From: Metabacillus halosaccharovorans | GTDB lineage: Bacteria > Bacillota > Bacilli > Bacillales > Bacillaceae | Length of the DNA stretch: 64,000 nucleotides | Direction: 5' to 3' | NCBI RefSeq assembly: GCF_002019635.1 | Contig: NZ_KV917372.1 | Coordinates: forward strand, 1,426,001-1,490,000 | Part shown: positions 35,160 to 42,897 of the stretch, piece by piece | How the letters are laid out: each line of letters opens with the position of its first letter | Position numbering within the stretch: the stretch's first letter is position 1 | Made by a program: the position numbers and the translations under genes | The notes under the pieces: model-generated | What the model saw: only the letters and a program-made list of their open reading frames with translations | Told to the model about the DNA's origin: nothing | The model's database searches: none

Positions 35160-36407
35160 CTAATACGCTAGTTCATATAAAACTTTTATTAACGTTTTTA
35201 TACCTTCCTCTAAATCTTCCGTTCTTGTAAATTCTAAAGGCGAGTGACTGATTCCATTTTGACTAGGTACAAATAAAAGCAATGTTGGGATAGACTGACC
35301 AAAAATTTGAGAATCATGTCCAGCACCACTTGTCATTTTTTTATATGAAATATTATCTTTCATTAAGATCGTTTCAGATAATTTATTTAAGTTTTCACAC
35401 ATTTTTACAGGTGTTTCATCCATCCAATTATTGATGGATATACGTGTTTGATGTTTCAAAGAAATTAATTCAAGCTCTTGGAAGGTTTCTTGACAAAACA
35501 AATTCAACACTTCCTCTTCACTATGCCTTATATCAAGACTAAAAATCGCCTTTCTCGGGATAACATTAGACACATTCGGCTCTACAATTATTTGCCCAAC
35601 AGTCACAACAAGTTCAGGTGAGGTATTTTTACCTTTTTCAATGAGGGTTTGAATCATTTCGGCTGCCGCATACATAGCATCCTTTCGCAAACCCATAGGT
35701 GTTGTCCCGGCATGATTACTTTCTCCTTCAACCGTAATCGTATATCTCCGTTGACCAACAATGTGGCTAACAACACCAATTGTTTTCGCTTCTTTTTCTA
35801 ATACGATTCCCTGTTCAATGTGCATTTCAATAAAACATTCAAGATCATTCCGTTTAGGAGGACAGTGGTGACCATGACCAAATCCCGCCTCATTCATGGC
35901 TTTTACAAAACTTATTCCTTCCGAGTCTTTGATATCATTGATATCAGCCAGTTTTTTCACCCCAGTGATATTACTCGATCCCCAGTATGTCACCGGAAAG
36001 CGGCTGCCCTCTTCCTCACATAAAGAAACAACTTCAATCGTTTTCTTCGGTGATCCGTATTGTTTAAAAAGATACTGAAGTGCAATGATACCAGCAATAA
36101 TTCCATATGCACCATCATACTTACCGCCATCTCTCACTGTATCTATATGTGAACCTGTAAGAATTACATTTGAGTTCTGATTTGTTCCAGGAAGCCTGCC
36201 GTATAAATTTCCTACATCATCATAGTATGTGCAGAGGCCTATACCTTTCATATACCCCTCAACACCTTGTTGAGCCTGCTGCCAATCCTTTGTATACAGC
36301 AACCTTGTTACACCATTACGTTCACTTCTACCAAAACAAGCTAACCACTCGACCATTTTTTCAATTTGCTCGAATAAGGCAGATGATTTTTCAACATTTT
36401 CAACCAA
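35160..36407 (-). CDS. pucF: allantoate amidohydrolase
   Basis: 415 residues, M20/hydantoinase-carbamoylase family. Metal-binding motifs are intact: NVILTGSHIDTVRDGGKYDGAYG (His, Asp), VVSLCEEEGSRFPVTYWGSS (Glu), CFIEMHIEQG (His) and SGAGHDSQIFG (His). It converts allantoate to ureidoglycine, CO2 and ammonia. First gene of pucF-pucG, divergent from pucR. A TnrA-like box lies 35 bases before its start. Confidence 0.93.
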   Translation of the reverse strand: MVENVEKSSALFEQIEKMVEWLACFGRSERNGVTRLLYTKDWQQAQQGVEGYMKGIGLCTYYDDVGNLYGRLPGTNQNSNVILTGSHIDTVRDGGKYDGAYGIIAGIIALQYLFKQYGSPKKTIEVVSLCEEEGSRFPVTYWGSSNITGVKKLADINDIKDSEGISFVKAMNEAGFGHGHHCPPKRNDLECFIEMHIEQGIVLEKEAKTIGVVSHIVGQRRYTITVEGESNHAGTTPMGLRKDAMYAAAEMIQTLIEKGKNTSPELVVTVGQIIVEPNVSNVIPRKAIFSLDIRHSEEEVLNLFCQETFQELELISLKHQTRISINNWMDETPVKMCENLNKLSETILMKDNISYKKMTSGAGHDSQIFGQSIPTLLLFVPSQNGISHSPLEFTRTEDLEEGIKTLIKVLYELAY

Positions 36408-36441
36408 TTCATTCCCCCCTATTCTTTTTTATTACATTTAA

Positions 36442-36458
36442 TGTTATATTTGTTTACA
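36442..36458. promoter_or_regulatory. TnrA/GlnR-like box in the pucF-pucR region
   Basis: TGTTATATTTGTTTACA, 15 of 17 matches to TGTNANAWWWTMTNACA. Nearly identical to the boxes before pucI and before the urate permease gene. Confidence 0.55.
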
Positions 36459-36531
36459 TGATAGTAATACATTTATATTTTAAAACAATCATACCTTAAA
36501 ATCATGTACATAAATGTAGAACAGACTATAA

Positions 36532-36558
36532 ATCCTTTGGTTACTTTAACTAAATTTT
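36532..36558. promoter_or_regulatory. two PucR-like boxes before pucR
   Basis: ATCCTTTGGTTAC (36532-36544) matches WWWCNTTGGTTAA at 11 of 13 positions. TTAACTAAATTTT (36546-36558) matches the reverse complement at 11 of 13. They face each other with one base between and lie just before a TATACT -10-like hexamer, so autoregulation or control of pucF is likely. Confidence 0.5.
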
Positions 36559-36608
36559 TATACTGTTCTCTATTAAAATTGTAAATTATCTAACAAAGGA
36601 TGAATTTC

Positions 36609-38222
36609 ATGAAATTAAGTGAATTAATGAACTTACCTATTTTTTCTGGAACTAGATTAGTTGCAGGAGCACAAGGATTAAATCGAGAAGTGAATACGGT
36701 GAACATGATGGATGCTCCTGATATTATTCACTTTTTAAAACAAAACGAATTACTTGTTACCACTGCTTTTCATTTTAAAGAAGACCTTACGTCTTTACTC
36801 GCATTAATAGAAGCGATGGTAAAACAAAATTGCTCCGGCTTAGGCATTAAAACGAAACGTTTCTTACAAGAAATACCTATGGAAGCTATCAACCTGGCAA
36901 ACAAACTGAATTTACCTTTATTAGAACTCCCAATTGAGACATCTTTAGGAGATATTGTGAATAAATCCCTTAGTTTTATACTTGATATTCGAACAAACGA
37001 ACTCCACCAAGCGATGGAAATTCATCAGCAGTTTACAGATCAAATAATGAATGGGAAGGGAATCCAGGAAATTATCGATAATGTTTCTTCCCTTACCCAA
37101 TTGCCCGTTTACTTATTAAATGATCATTTAATGCCAACGAGCACCATCGATCATTCTACCTTATTTTCACAATTGGAATCACTTCTTTATAAAGGATTTT
37201 CCTTTCATTTATCAACAAAATCGTTGTCAACATTTACTCTGCTAGGTGAAAAACATCAAACTGTAACATTATTCCCTGTCTATACTCATAAACAATATCA
37301 CTATCTTTGTATTTTAGGATTTATCCCTTTAACAGATCGGACGACCATTTTAACGATAAAACAAGCATCTAATGTCATTGCATTTGAATTAATGAAGGAA
37401 AATGCCTTAAAACAAAATAAAAAACGAATTCAGAATGAATTTTTCACAAACTTTGTCAATGGTACCTTTTCAACTTCTGATGAGATTATTAGCCGCGGAA
37501 AAGAATTCGGTCTAAAAAGCGGCCAACGATATTTATGTGCAGTTGGAGAGTTTAGCGAAGAAGATAAAAAACAATCCTATCTACAATACCAAACAGAAAC
37601 TGATTTTATTTATGACACAATTGAATTCGAAGTCCAAAATAACGAAGCAAAAGTCCACCTCTTTACAATGGATCAAACATTTATCTTATTATTGGAGCTC
37701 CGGTCAGGGTGGAAGGATATTGAACAACCTTTTATAAGTCTATTAAAAAGAATTCAAATGAAAGTTTCTGCCCACTACCAAAAAGATCTTTCATTCGGAA
37801 TTAGCATGTATGCTGAAGAGCTTACAAATGTAACAGTGTCATATAAAGAAGCAAAAGATGCTCTGTATCACGGAAACATGTCAGGTAAAAAACAGTTTAT
37901 CGAACTGTATCAGCCGAAAAAAGTACCCGAAATTCTCAGGATGATCCCATACGAGCAATTAAAAAAATTCTACGATGATACATTTCAGGCTTTTACAGAT
38001 GAAAGTAAAAAAGACCACAACGTTTTGTTGCACACTTTATCCGTTTTTCTTGAAACTCATTGTCAGTTATCAGAAACCGCTAAACGTCTATATGTTCACC
38101 GCAACACAGTCATTTACCGACTCGAAAAATGCGAGGAGATTATTGGTAGAAGTTTAAAAGAGCCCGACGAAACACTCCGATTACGACTGGCATTTCGCAT
38201 AAAGGCATTAATACAGGGATAG
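36609..38222 (+). CDS. pucR: PucR family regulator of purine catabolism
   Basis: 537 residues from the ATG at 36609 (MKLSELMNLPIFSGTRLVAGAQGLNREV), 8 bases after AAAGGA; an ATG at 36600 is also in frame. The N-terminal PucR ligand domain is followed by a middle GAF-like part and the C-terminal PucR_2 helix-turn-helix (LLHTLSVFLETHCQLSETAKRLYVHRNTVIYRLEKCEEIIG). In B. subtilis PucR responds to allantoin-type inducers and switches on the puc operons. Here it lies between the two divisions of the cluster. Confidence 0.92.
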   Translation: MKLSELMNLPIFSGTRLVAGAQGLNREVNTVNMMDAPDIIHFLKQNELLVTTAFHFKEDLTSLLALIEAMVKQNCSGLGIKTKRFLQEIPMEAINLANKLNLPLLELPIETSLGDIVNKSLSFILDIRTNELHQAMEIHQQFTDQIMNGKGIQEIIDNVSSLTQLPVYLLNDHLMPTSTIDHSTLFSQLESLLYKGFSFHLSTKSLSTFTLLGEKHQTVTLFPVYTHKQYHYLCILGFIPLTDRTTILTIKQASNVIAFELMKENALKQNKKRIQNEFFTNFVNGTFSTSDEIISRGKEFGLKSGQRYLCAVGEFSEEDKKQSYLQYQTETDFIYDTIEFEVQNNEAKVHLFTMDQTFILLLELRSGWKDIEQPFISLLKRIQMKVSAHYQKDLSFGISMYAEELTNVTVSYKEAKDALYHGNMSGKKQFIELYQPKKVPEILRMIPYEQLKKFYDDTFQAFTDESKKDHNVLLHTLSVFLETHCQLSETAKRLYVHRNTVIYRLEKCEEIIGRSLKEPDETLRLRLAFRIKALIQG

Positions 38223-38271
38223 TAATTAAATATTAGATATAAAACAACCTAGATTTCTAGATAAAACGAAA

Positions 38272-38300
38272 GCCTCCACCAATAAATACACGGTGGAGGC
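38272..38300. terminator. terminator between pucR and uraH
   Basis: GCCTCCACC / GGTGGAGGC around an 11-base loop. Minus-strand T-run TTTCGTTTT. Lies between convergent genes. Confidence 0.75.
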
Positions 38301-38317
38301 TCTTCGATTCTAAATAA

Positions 38318-38440
38318 TTTTGCAGTTTTATAGATATTCTTGCAAAATCTAGTGTAATCTTGTAAATAATCTATTATTTTTGCAAAAACTACGTTATTTT
38401 TGCAGGTATTATCAAAAATTTTGCAAATCTCGCAAAATAC
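38318..38440. repeat. 20-bp-period tandem array C
   Basis: The TGCA/TGTA core recurs at 38321, 38341, 38361, 38381, 38401 and then 38422 (one 21-base step) within TATTTTTGCAAAA-like units. Same period as arrays A and B but a different unit sequence. It begins 4 bases after the uraH stop codon and lies before the terminator. Confidence 0.75.
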
Positions 38441-38443
38441 AAA

Positions 38444-38797
38444 TTAGCTCCCTCTATAAACCTGGTACCCCCACGGTGATACCAATAACGGCACATGGTA
38501 GTGAGCATTTACATCCGCAACACCGAAACGAATAGATACTTTATCTAAAAAAGCTGGCTCCGGAAGAGGTAATTCTTTTCCACGGAAATAATCACCAATA
38601 AAAAACAACAACTCATATTCACCTATCAACATCTCTTCTGCAGAGAGAAGCGGCAGATCTATCCTTCCATCACCATTTGTTTTAACTGATTTGATTAGAG
38701 AAGCTCTCTCATCCTCAAATCTAAACAACTGAACAAGAACATCAGCCGCAGGTATACCATGAGTTAAATCCAATATATGCGTTGTCAAACCTCTCAT
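38444..38797 (-). CDS. uraH: 5-hydroxyisourate hydrolase (transthyretin-like)
   Basis: 117 residues from the ATG at 38797 ([17 protein letters not shown]); TTG and ATG codons at 38806 and 38803 are alternatives. AAGGG lies 9 bases before the chosen start. Equivalent to pucM of B. subtilis. The family signatures are the N-terminal [11 protein letters not shown], the mid-domain R ([21 protein letters not shown]) and the C-terminal YRGS. It hydrolyses 5-hydroxyisourate made by urate oxidase to OHCU. It follows pucL in the permease-pucL-uraH operon. Confidence 0.93.
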   Translation of the reverse strand: MRGLTTHILDLTHGIPAADVLVQLFRFEDERASLIKSVKTNGDGRIDLPLLSAEEMLIGEYELLFFIGDYFRGKELPLPEPAFLDKVSIRFGVADVNAHYHVPLLVSPWGYQVYRGS

Positions 38798-38809
38798 AAC
38801 CATCAACCC

Positions 38810-40303
38810 TTATTTTGAAATATTTATTTCTCCTGATAACTCTTTGCTATTTTCAAGATCTTCTTTTGTAACAGTAAAATGTTGAAAACCGTAAGGAGGG
38901 CGGGGTTCAGTGTACACCTTACCTTCCGAGTTTGGAATTTCCTCCACGACAGGATCCCACGTATGATTTTGAGATTGAAAACTAACCTCGCGGAGCTGCG
39001 GAAATCTTTCCAGAACTCGACAGCCAATAAGATAGATTAGATATTGAATGGAAGGCGTTTCAAGCTCATGGAAGATGGATGTTGCAATATCTCGAACTTG
39101 CTCTGCACACACATAGCTATATGGCGCGGATCCCGTTGAATCCCCCGTATCTTCATATTCCCAACCTATATTTAGATAGATAAACAGAGGGCGGTTGCTA
39201 TCTTCCGGAAGAGTTGTATATTCATCACGAATAAAACCAACAAATGAATTTCCTCTCACTTTAATTAACTGTAAATCCAGCACCCCGCTACTTTGTTTAA
39301 CAATATCGATCGTCCCCTCATCACGAACCATTTCAATGGTTGCTACGGATTTTTCATTTCGCGAATGTTTAAATACTAAATCACTTTGTGTTAACCCATT
39401 TGCCGAAGCTGTTGTCATCGTCTCTTCAAACGGGACCTCTTCACCAATTATTTTAATCGTATCAATATGGTCATATTTCTTTAAAAACTCTTCTGCAACA
39501 TATTGGATAAACCCTTCAATTGTTGCCCCTTCATACCTGCCTAAATGTCGTTGTACAAAGTTTTTCATTGAATCTGTTGCAACAACAAGACTGTTATCTC
39601 CTTCAGTAAATGAAGGAAGCAGCTTTTGACCTCCTACTTCAATTTTCACATTCACTCCAAATACCGTATTGCTTCTTCCAATAAAATTAGATTCAGGAAT
39701 TTGTTTTACTCCAGTTAGTGGAGACAAAAAAGTCCGATAAGCAAAAACATCACCTTTCCCATATGAGACAGTACGTTTCTTCGACATAAGAACACTCCTT
39801 TTTTTGATTAGTCCTTCTAAACGAAAGTAGGCAATCTTTTCAATCTCTTTTAAAGCTGTTTCAAATTCTTCCGCCTCATGATGATTGCTTCTTCGCTGCA
39901 TAGATTCATAGATAACAGTCTTCGTCTGACCTTTCACTGCCATAATAAACGGAAAACCAAACTTCTCCATATACTGTTTATTCAAAGACGAAAATTGATT
40001 AAACTCCTCTGATGTTAATTGATTTAAACCTACTCCAGCCTGCTCTTGTACGGAGGCATTACTCATTTCAAGGCGGGCTCCCAAGTTAGGATGCGCTTGA
40101 ATTAACGCTAATTTTTCTTCATAGGTTGCGTCCTTCACGATAAACACCATTTTTTCATGAAGATCTGTTAACGAGGCAAACGGACGATATGTCCATACTT
40201 TTTCAGCAACCCATGGTGAGTGCTCAAATATATCTTTAAGCACTTCAATAAACTTGCTATGTTTCATGCCATTCAATTCACTTATCAAAATCAGAACGCT
40301 CAC
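38810..40303 (-). CDS. pucL: bifunctional OHCU decarboxylase / urate oxidase
   Basis: Up to 497 residues, a fusion as in B. subtilis PucL. Residues about 10-165 are the OHCU decarboxylase (FEHSPWVAEKVWTYRPF, LIQAHPNLGAR, FGFPFIMAVKGQTK). From about 175 on is urate oxidase (KRTVSYGKGDVFAYRTFLS, VVATDSMKNFVQRHLG, SFVGFIRDEYTTLPEDSNRPLFI). Urate is oxidised to 5-hydroxyisourate, and after UraH acts, OHCU is decarboxylated to S-allantoin. The start is uncertain: GTG at 40303, or TTG near 40288 behind AAGGTGAG. It follows the urate permease gene. Confidence 0.92.
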   Translation of the reverse strand: MSVLILISELNGMKHSKFIEVLKDIFEHSPWVAEKVWTYRPFASLTDLHEKMVFIVKDATYEEKLALIQAHPNLGARLEMSNASVQEQAGVGLNQLTSEEFNQFSSLNKQYMEKFGFPFIMAVKGQTKTVIYESMQRRSNHHEAEEFETALKEIEKIAYFRLEGLIKKRSVLMSKKRTVSYGKGDVFAYRTFLSPLTGVKQIPESNFIGRSNTVFGVNVKIEVGGQKLLPSFTEGDNSLVVATDSMKNFVQRHLGRYEGATIEGFIQYVAEEFLKKYDHIDTIKIIGEEVPFEETMTTASANGLTQSDLVFKHSRNEKSVATIEMVRDEGTIDIVKQSSGVLDLQLIKVRGNSFVGFIRDEYTTLPEDSNRPLFIYLNIGWEYEDTGDSTGSAPYSYVCAEQVRDIATSIFHELETPSIQYLIYLIGCRVLERFPQLREVSFQSQNHTWDPVVEEIPNSEGKVYTEPRPPYGFQHFTVTKEDLENSKELSGEINISK

Positions 40304-40317
40304 CTTCTCTCAAATTT

Positions 40318-41628
40318 TTAAGCAACCGATTGATCTCCCTCTACCGAAACCGGTTTTGATTTTCTACGTATCATAAAAAATAAATTTAATAAAATTGCCG
40401 TTAAGCTTCCTGTGATAATCCCGTCACTGACAATGATTTTAAAAGATTGTGGTAAACCCGCAAAAAGATCTGGAACAACAGTTGCACCCAAGCCCAATGA
40501 TATTGAACAAGCAATCACCAACAAATTTTGTTGATCACTAAAATCAACAGAGCCTAGCATTTTGATTCCTGAAGATATCACCATCCCAAACATGACAACT
40601 GTCGCACCACCTAATACTGCCGGTGGAATGACCGTGGCAAGTGCTGCAATTTTTGGAACAAGCCCTAAAACAACTAATATAAAACCTGCTGCAACAACGA
40701 CATTTTTCGTTTTCACTTTCGAAAGCTGAACAAGACCAACATTTTGCGCAAATGTATTGTAAGGAAATGCATTAAACAAGCCACCCAACACAATCGCTAA
40801 TCCTTCTGCCCGATATCCTCTAACAAAATCTTTTTCCTTTAACTCCTGATCACAAATTTTACTCAAAGCTAAAAACACACCTGTTGATTCGATCATGATG
40901 ACAAGACAAACAATAACCATCGTCAGAATCGGTCCAATTTCAAAGGTTGGAACTCCAAAATAAAATAACTCAGGTAAATGAAACCATGAAGCTTCAGAAA
41001 CATCTGAAACATTAACCTTCCCCATAATTGTCGCAACAATTGTGCCGGCTATAATACCAATTAACACTGATAAAGCTTGGGCAAATCCTTTAAAAAACCT
41101 ATTCATCACGATAATTGCGACTAGCACTCCAAATGAAAGAAGTAAATTTTCCACGCTCCCAAAATCATCACTACCAGCTCCTCCAGCCATATTACGTATC
41201 CCCGTAGGCACTAAAGACAAGCCGATAATGGTTACAACCGATCCAGTTACAACCGGAGGAAAAAGCTTTATGATTTTCCCGAAGAATGAAGCAAAAACCA
41301 GAACAAATATACCTCCAACGATAATCGCACCATAAATGGCCGAGACTCCATATTGACTTCCAATTGCAATCATAGGAGTTACCGCTACAAAGGAACTCCC
41401 TAATACAACCGGCAATCCAATTCCAAAGTATTTTGTTTTCCACGCTTGTAAAAGGGTCGCAATTCCACATGTAAGAAGATCTATCGCAACTAGATAGGCC
41501 AATTGCTCAGACGTTAAATTCAATGCTCTTCCTACAATGAGCGGAACCAATATCGCTCCTGCATACATAGCAAGAACATGTTGCAGTCCTAAGGAGAAAA
41601 TCTTCAATCCGCTATTTTCACTTTCCAT
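40318..41628 (-). CDS. uric acid permease (NCS2 family)
   Basis: 436 residues with about fourteen membrane segments, NCS2/NAT family. The start LGLQHVLAMYAGAILVPLIVGRAL is typical and the signature region GLFNAFPYNTFAQNVGLVQLSKVKTKN is present. It is equivalent to PucJ/PucK of B. subtilis, but only one gene is present here and I cannot tell which. First gene of the operon with pucL and uraH. Upstream are a perfect TnrA-type box and a second weaker one. Confidence 0.88.
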   Translation of the reverse strand: MESENSGLKIFSLGLQHVLAMYAGAILVPLIVGRALNLTSEQLAYLVAIDLLTCGIATLLQAWKTKYFGIGLPVVLGSSFVAVTPMIAIGSQYGVSAIYGAIIVGGIFVLVFASFFGKIIKLFPPVVTGSVVTIIGLSLVPTGIRNMAGGAGSDDFGSVENLLLSFGVLVAIIVMNRFFKGFAQALSVLIGIIAGTIVATIMGKVNVSDVSEASWFHLPELFYFGVPTFEIGPILTMVIVCLVIMIESTGVFLALSKICDQELKEKDFVRGYRAEGLAIVLGGLFNAFPYNTFAQNVGLVQLSKVKTKNVVVAAGFILVVLGLVPKIAALATVIPPAVLGGATVVMFGMVISSGIKMLGSVDFSDQQNLLVIACSISLGLGATVVPDLFAGLPQSFKIIVSDGIITGSLTAILLNLFFMIRRKSKPVSVEGDQSVA

Positions 41629-41649
41629 ACTATCCCTCCTACAGTTATA

Positions 41650-41666
41650 TGTAACATTTTATAACA
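41650..41666. promoter_or_regulatory. TnrA box before the urate permease operon
   Basis: TGTAACATTTTATAACA, matching TGTNANAWWWTMTNACA at all 17 positions. It lies 22 bases before the start codon. Confidence 0.65.
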
Positions 41667-41671
41667 TTACT

Positions 41672-41688
41672 TGTTATATTTATTAACA
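41672..41688. promoter_or_regulatory. second TnrA-like box before the urate permease operon
   Basis: TGTTATATTTATTAACA, 15 of 17 matches to the TnrA consensus, 22 bases (two helical turns) from the first box. Confidence 0.45.
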
Positions 41689-41912
41689 ATATATATGTTT
41701 TCAATTTATTTGTCATTGTAGGATTTAGAAAAATTCACTGTTTCTTTTGTGCTAGTTATCTAAATTTTTAAAAAATAATAAATTCAACTAACTCTTTTCA
41801 AACAGTAATAATCTGATTTACACATTTACTTTATTTAGAACATACTCGTATAATTTAAATAACTCACTAGAATATACATACTCATTTTTTCATTAGAAAT
41901 GGAGTGAAGAAT

Positions 41913-42290
41913 ATGATTAACAAAGTAGGTCAAATTATGCTATATGTTAGCAACCAAGATGAAGCAGTGAATTTTTGGACAGAAAAAGTAGGGTTTCATG
42001 TAATTGCGGAGGAGGATAACGGTGAAGGAATGAAGTGGATTGAACTAGCTCCTACAAAAGAGGCTGAAACTAGCATTATCCTTCACAATAAGGAGCTTAT
42101 TTCAAAAATGGAACCTGAGCTTAATCTTGGAACACCTTCCTTGTTATTTTTCTCAGACAATCTCGATGAATTGTACAATAGACTCCAGAATAAGGATGTT
42201 ACAGTAGGTGATATAGTCGATATGCCAAATGGTCGGGTATTTAACTTTTCGGACAATGAAGGAAATTATTTTGCAGTGCTTCAAAAATGA
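41913..42290 (+). CDS. VOC family (glyoxalase/bleomycin-resistance fold) protein
   Basis: 125 residues from the ATG at 41913 (MINKVGQIMLYVSNQDEAVNFW) behind GGAGTGAAGAAT; a GTG at 41904 is in frame but lies inside the ribosome site. The fold is recognisable from VGQIMLYVSNQDEAVNFWTEKVGFHV and the C-terminal PNGRVFNFSDNEGNYFAVLQ, with the metal-binding Glu position replaced by aromatic/acidic residues that I cannot assign. Possible lyase or resistance protein. Single gene. Confidence 0.82.
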   Translation: MINKVGQIMLYVSNQDEAVNFWTEKVGFHVIAEEDNGEGMKWIELAPTKEAETSIILHNKELISKMEPELNLGTPSLLFFSDNLDELYNRLQNKDVTVGDIVDMPNGRVFNFSDNEGNYFAVLQK

Positions 42291-42296
42291 CATGAA

Positions 42297-42455
42297 CAAA
42301 AGCGCAAGCGCCTTGAACAGCCTAGGGCAAATAAGACGATTTAGAATAGAAGGCGTTCTTTGCCTTCAATTCTAAATTGGCTTATGACCTCGAGGGGCTA
42401 GGCGCTGGATGCGGAGACTTATCCACAGTACAATGAATTTTATAGTTTCCTCAGC
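42297..42455 (+). repeat. ~160-bp hairpin repeat, copy 3
   Basis: AAAAGCGCAAGCGCCTTG start, arms TTTAGAAT / ATTCTAAA with inner GAAGGC / GCCTTC, then CTCGAGGGGCTAGGCGCTGGA and the tail CCACAGTACAATGAATTTTA, matching copy 1. It begins 6 bases after the VOC gene. Confidence 0.85.
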
Positions 42456-42461
42456 ACAAAA

Positions 42462-42489
42462 AACCGCATGAATTTTAATTCATGCGGTT
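42462..42489 (-). terminator. terminator of the csoR-like gene
   Basis: Perfect stem AACCGCATGAATT / AATTCATGCGGTT, T-run TTTTTTG on the minus strand. Confidence 0.85.
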
Positions 42490-42502
42490 GAAAATATAAT
42501 GT

Positions 42503-42763
42503 TTATCTACTTTTCACAAGTAAATTAACAGCTTCTTTAACTAAATCTTCCGTATTTTCACCTTTTTCTTCTGCCATCCGAACACATTCAATTAAATTTG
42601 AACTTACGATCACACCAATTGTCCGATCAATAGCTGTTCTACTAGCAGATAACTGGGTAATTATGTCTTTGCAATCCTGCTTTTCCTCCATCATTCGGAG
42701 TATACCTCTTAATTGTCCTTCAATACGTTTAACTCTGTTTTTTATTTGAGTATCATATTCCAT
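42503..42763 (-). CDS. CsoR/CstR family regulator, CstR-like
   Basis: 86 residues from the ATG at 42763 (MEYDTQIKNRVKRIEGQLRG), behind GAGGGGAG. All-helical DUF156 fold. Cys31 (KQDCKD) and Cys60 (NLIECVR) are present, but the copper-binding His of CsoR is replaced by Asn56. A Cys pair without the His is the pattern of persulfide-sensing CstR proteins. Target genes would be sulfide or thiosulfate detoxification functions, but none is adjacent. Family is certain; the effector is inferred. Confidence 0.85.
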   Translation of the reverse strand: MEYDTQIKNRVKRIEGQLRGILRMMEEKQDCKDIITQLSASRTAIDRTIGVIVSSNLIECVRMAEEKGENTEDLVKEAVNLLVKSR

Positions 42764-42897
42764 TGTTCGTTCTCCCCTCAACATCATTTTTTATATTATA
42801 CCCTAATAGGTACTCAGAGAAAAATAATTCTCTTTCAATGTTTGTGAAAAGAACAATAATAAATCACACTGTAGCCACCTATTCTTGGCCCTCTTTT

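Noticed and set aside
15634-38440. The three 20-bp arrays as CRISPR arrays
   Set aside because: No repeat-spacer alternation. The unit is only 20 bases with drifting sequence and no cas genes are present.
39195-39629. A 144-codon plus-strand frame inside pucL
   Set aside because: Antisense to a well-supported fusion enzyme, with no ribosome site or recognisable domain.
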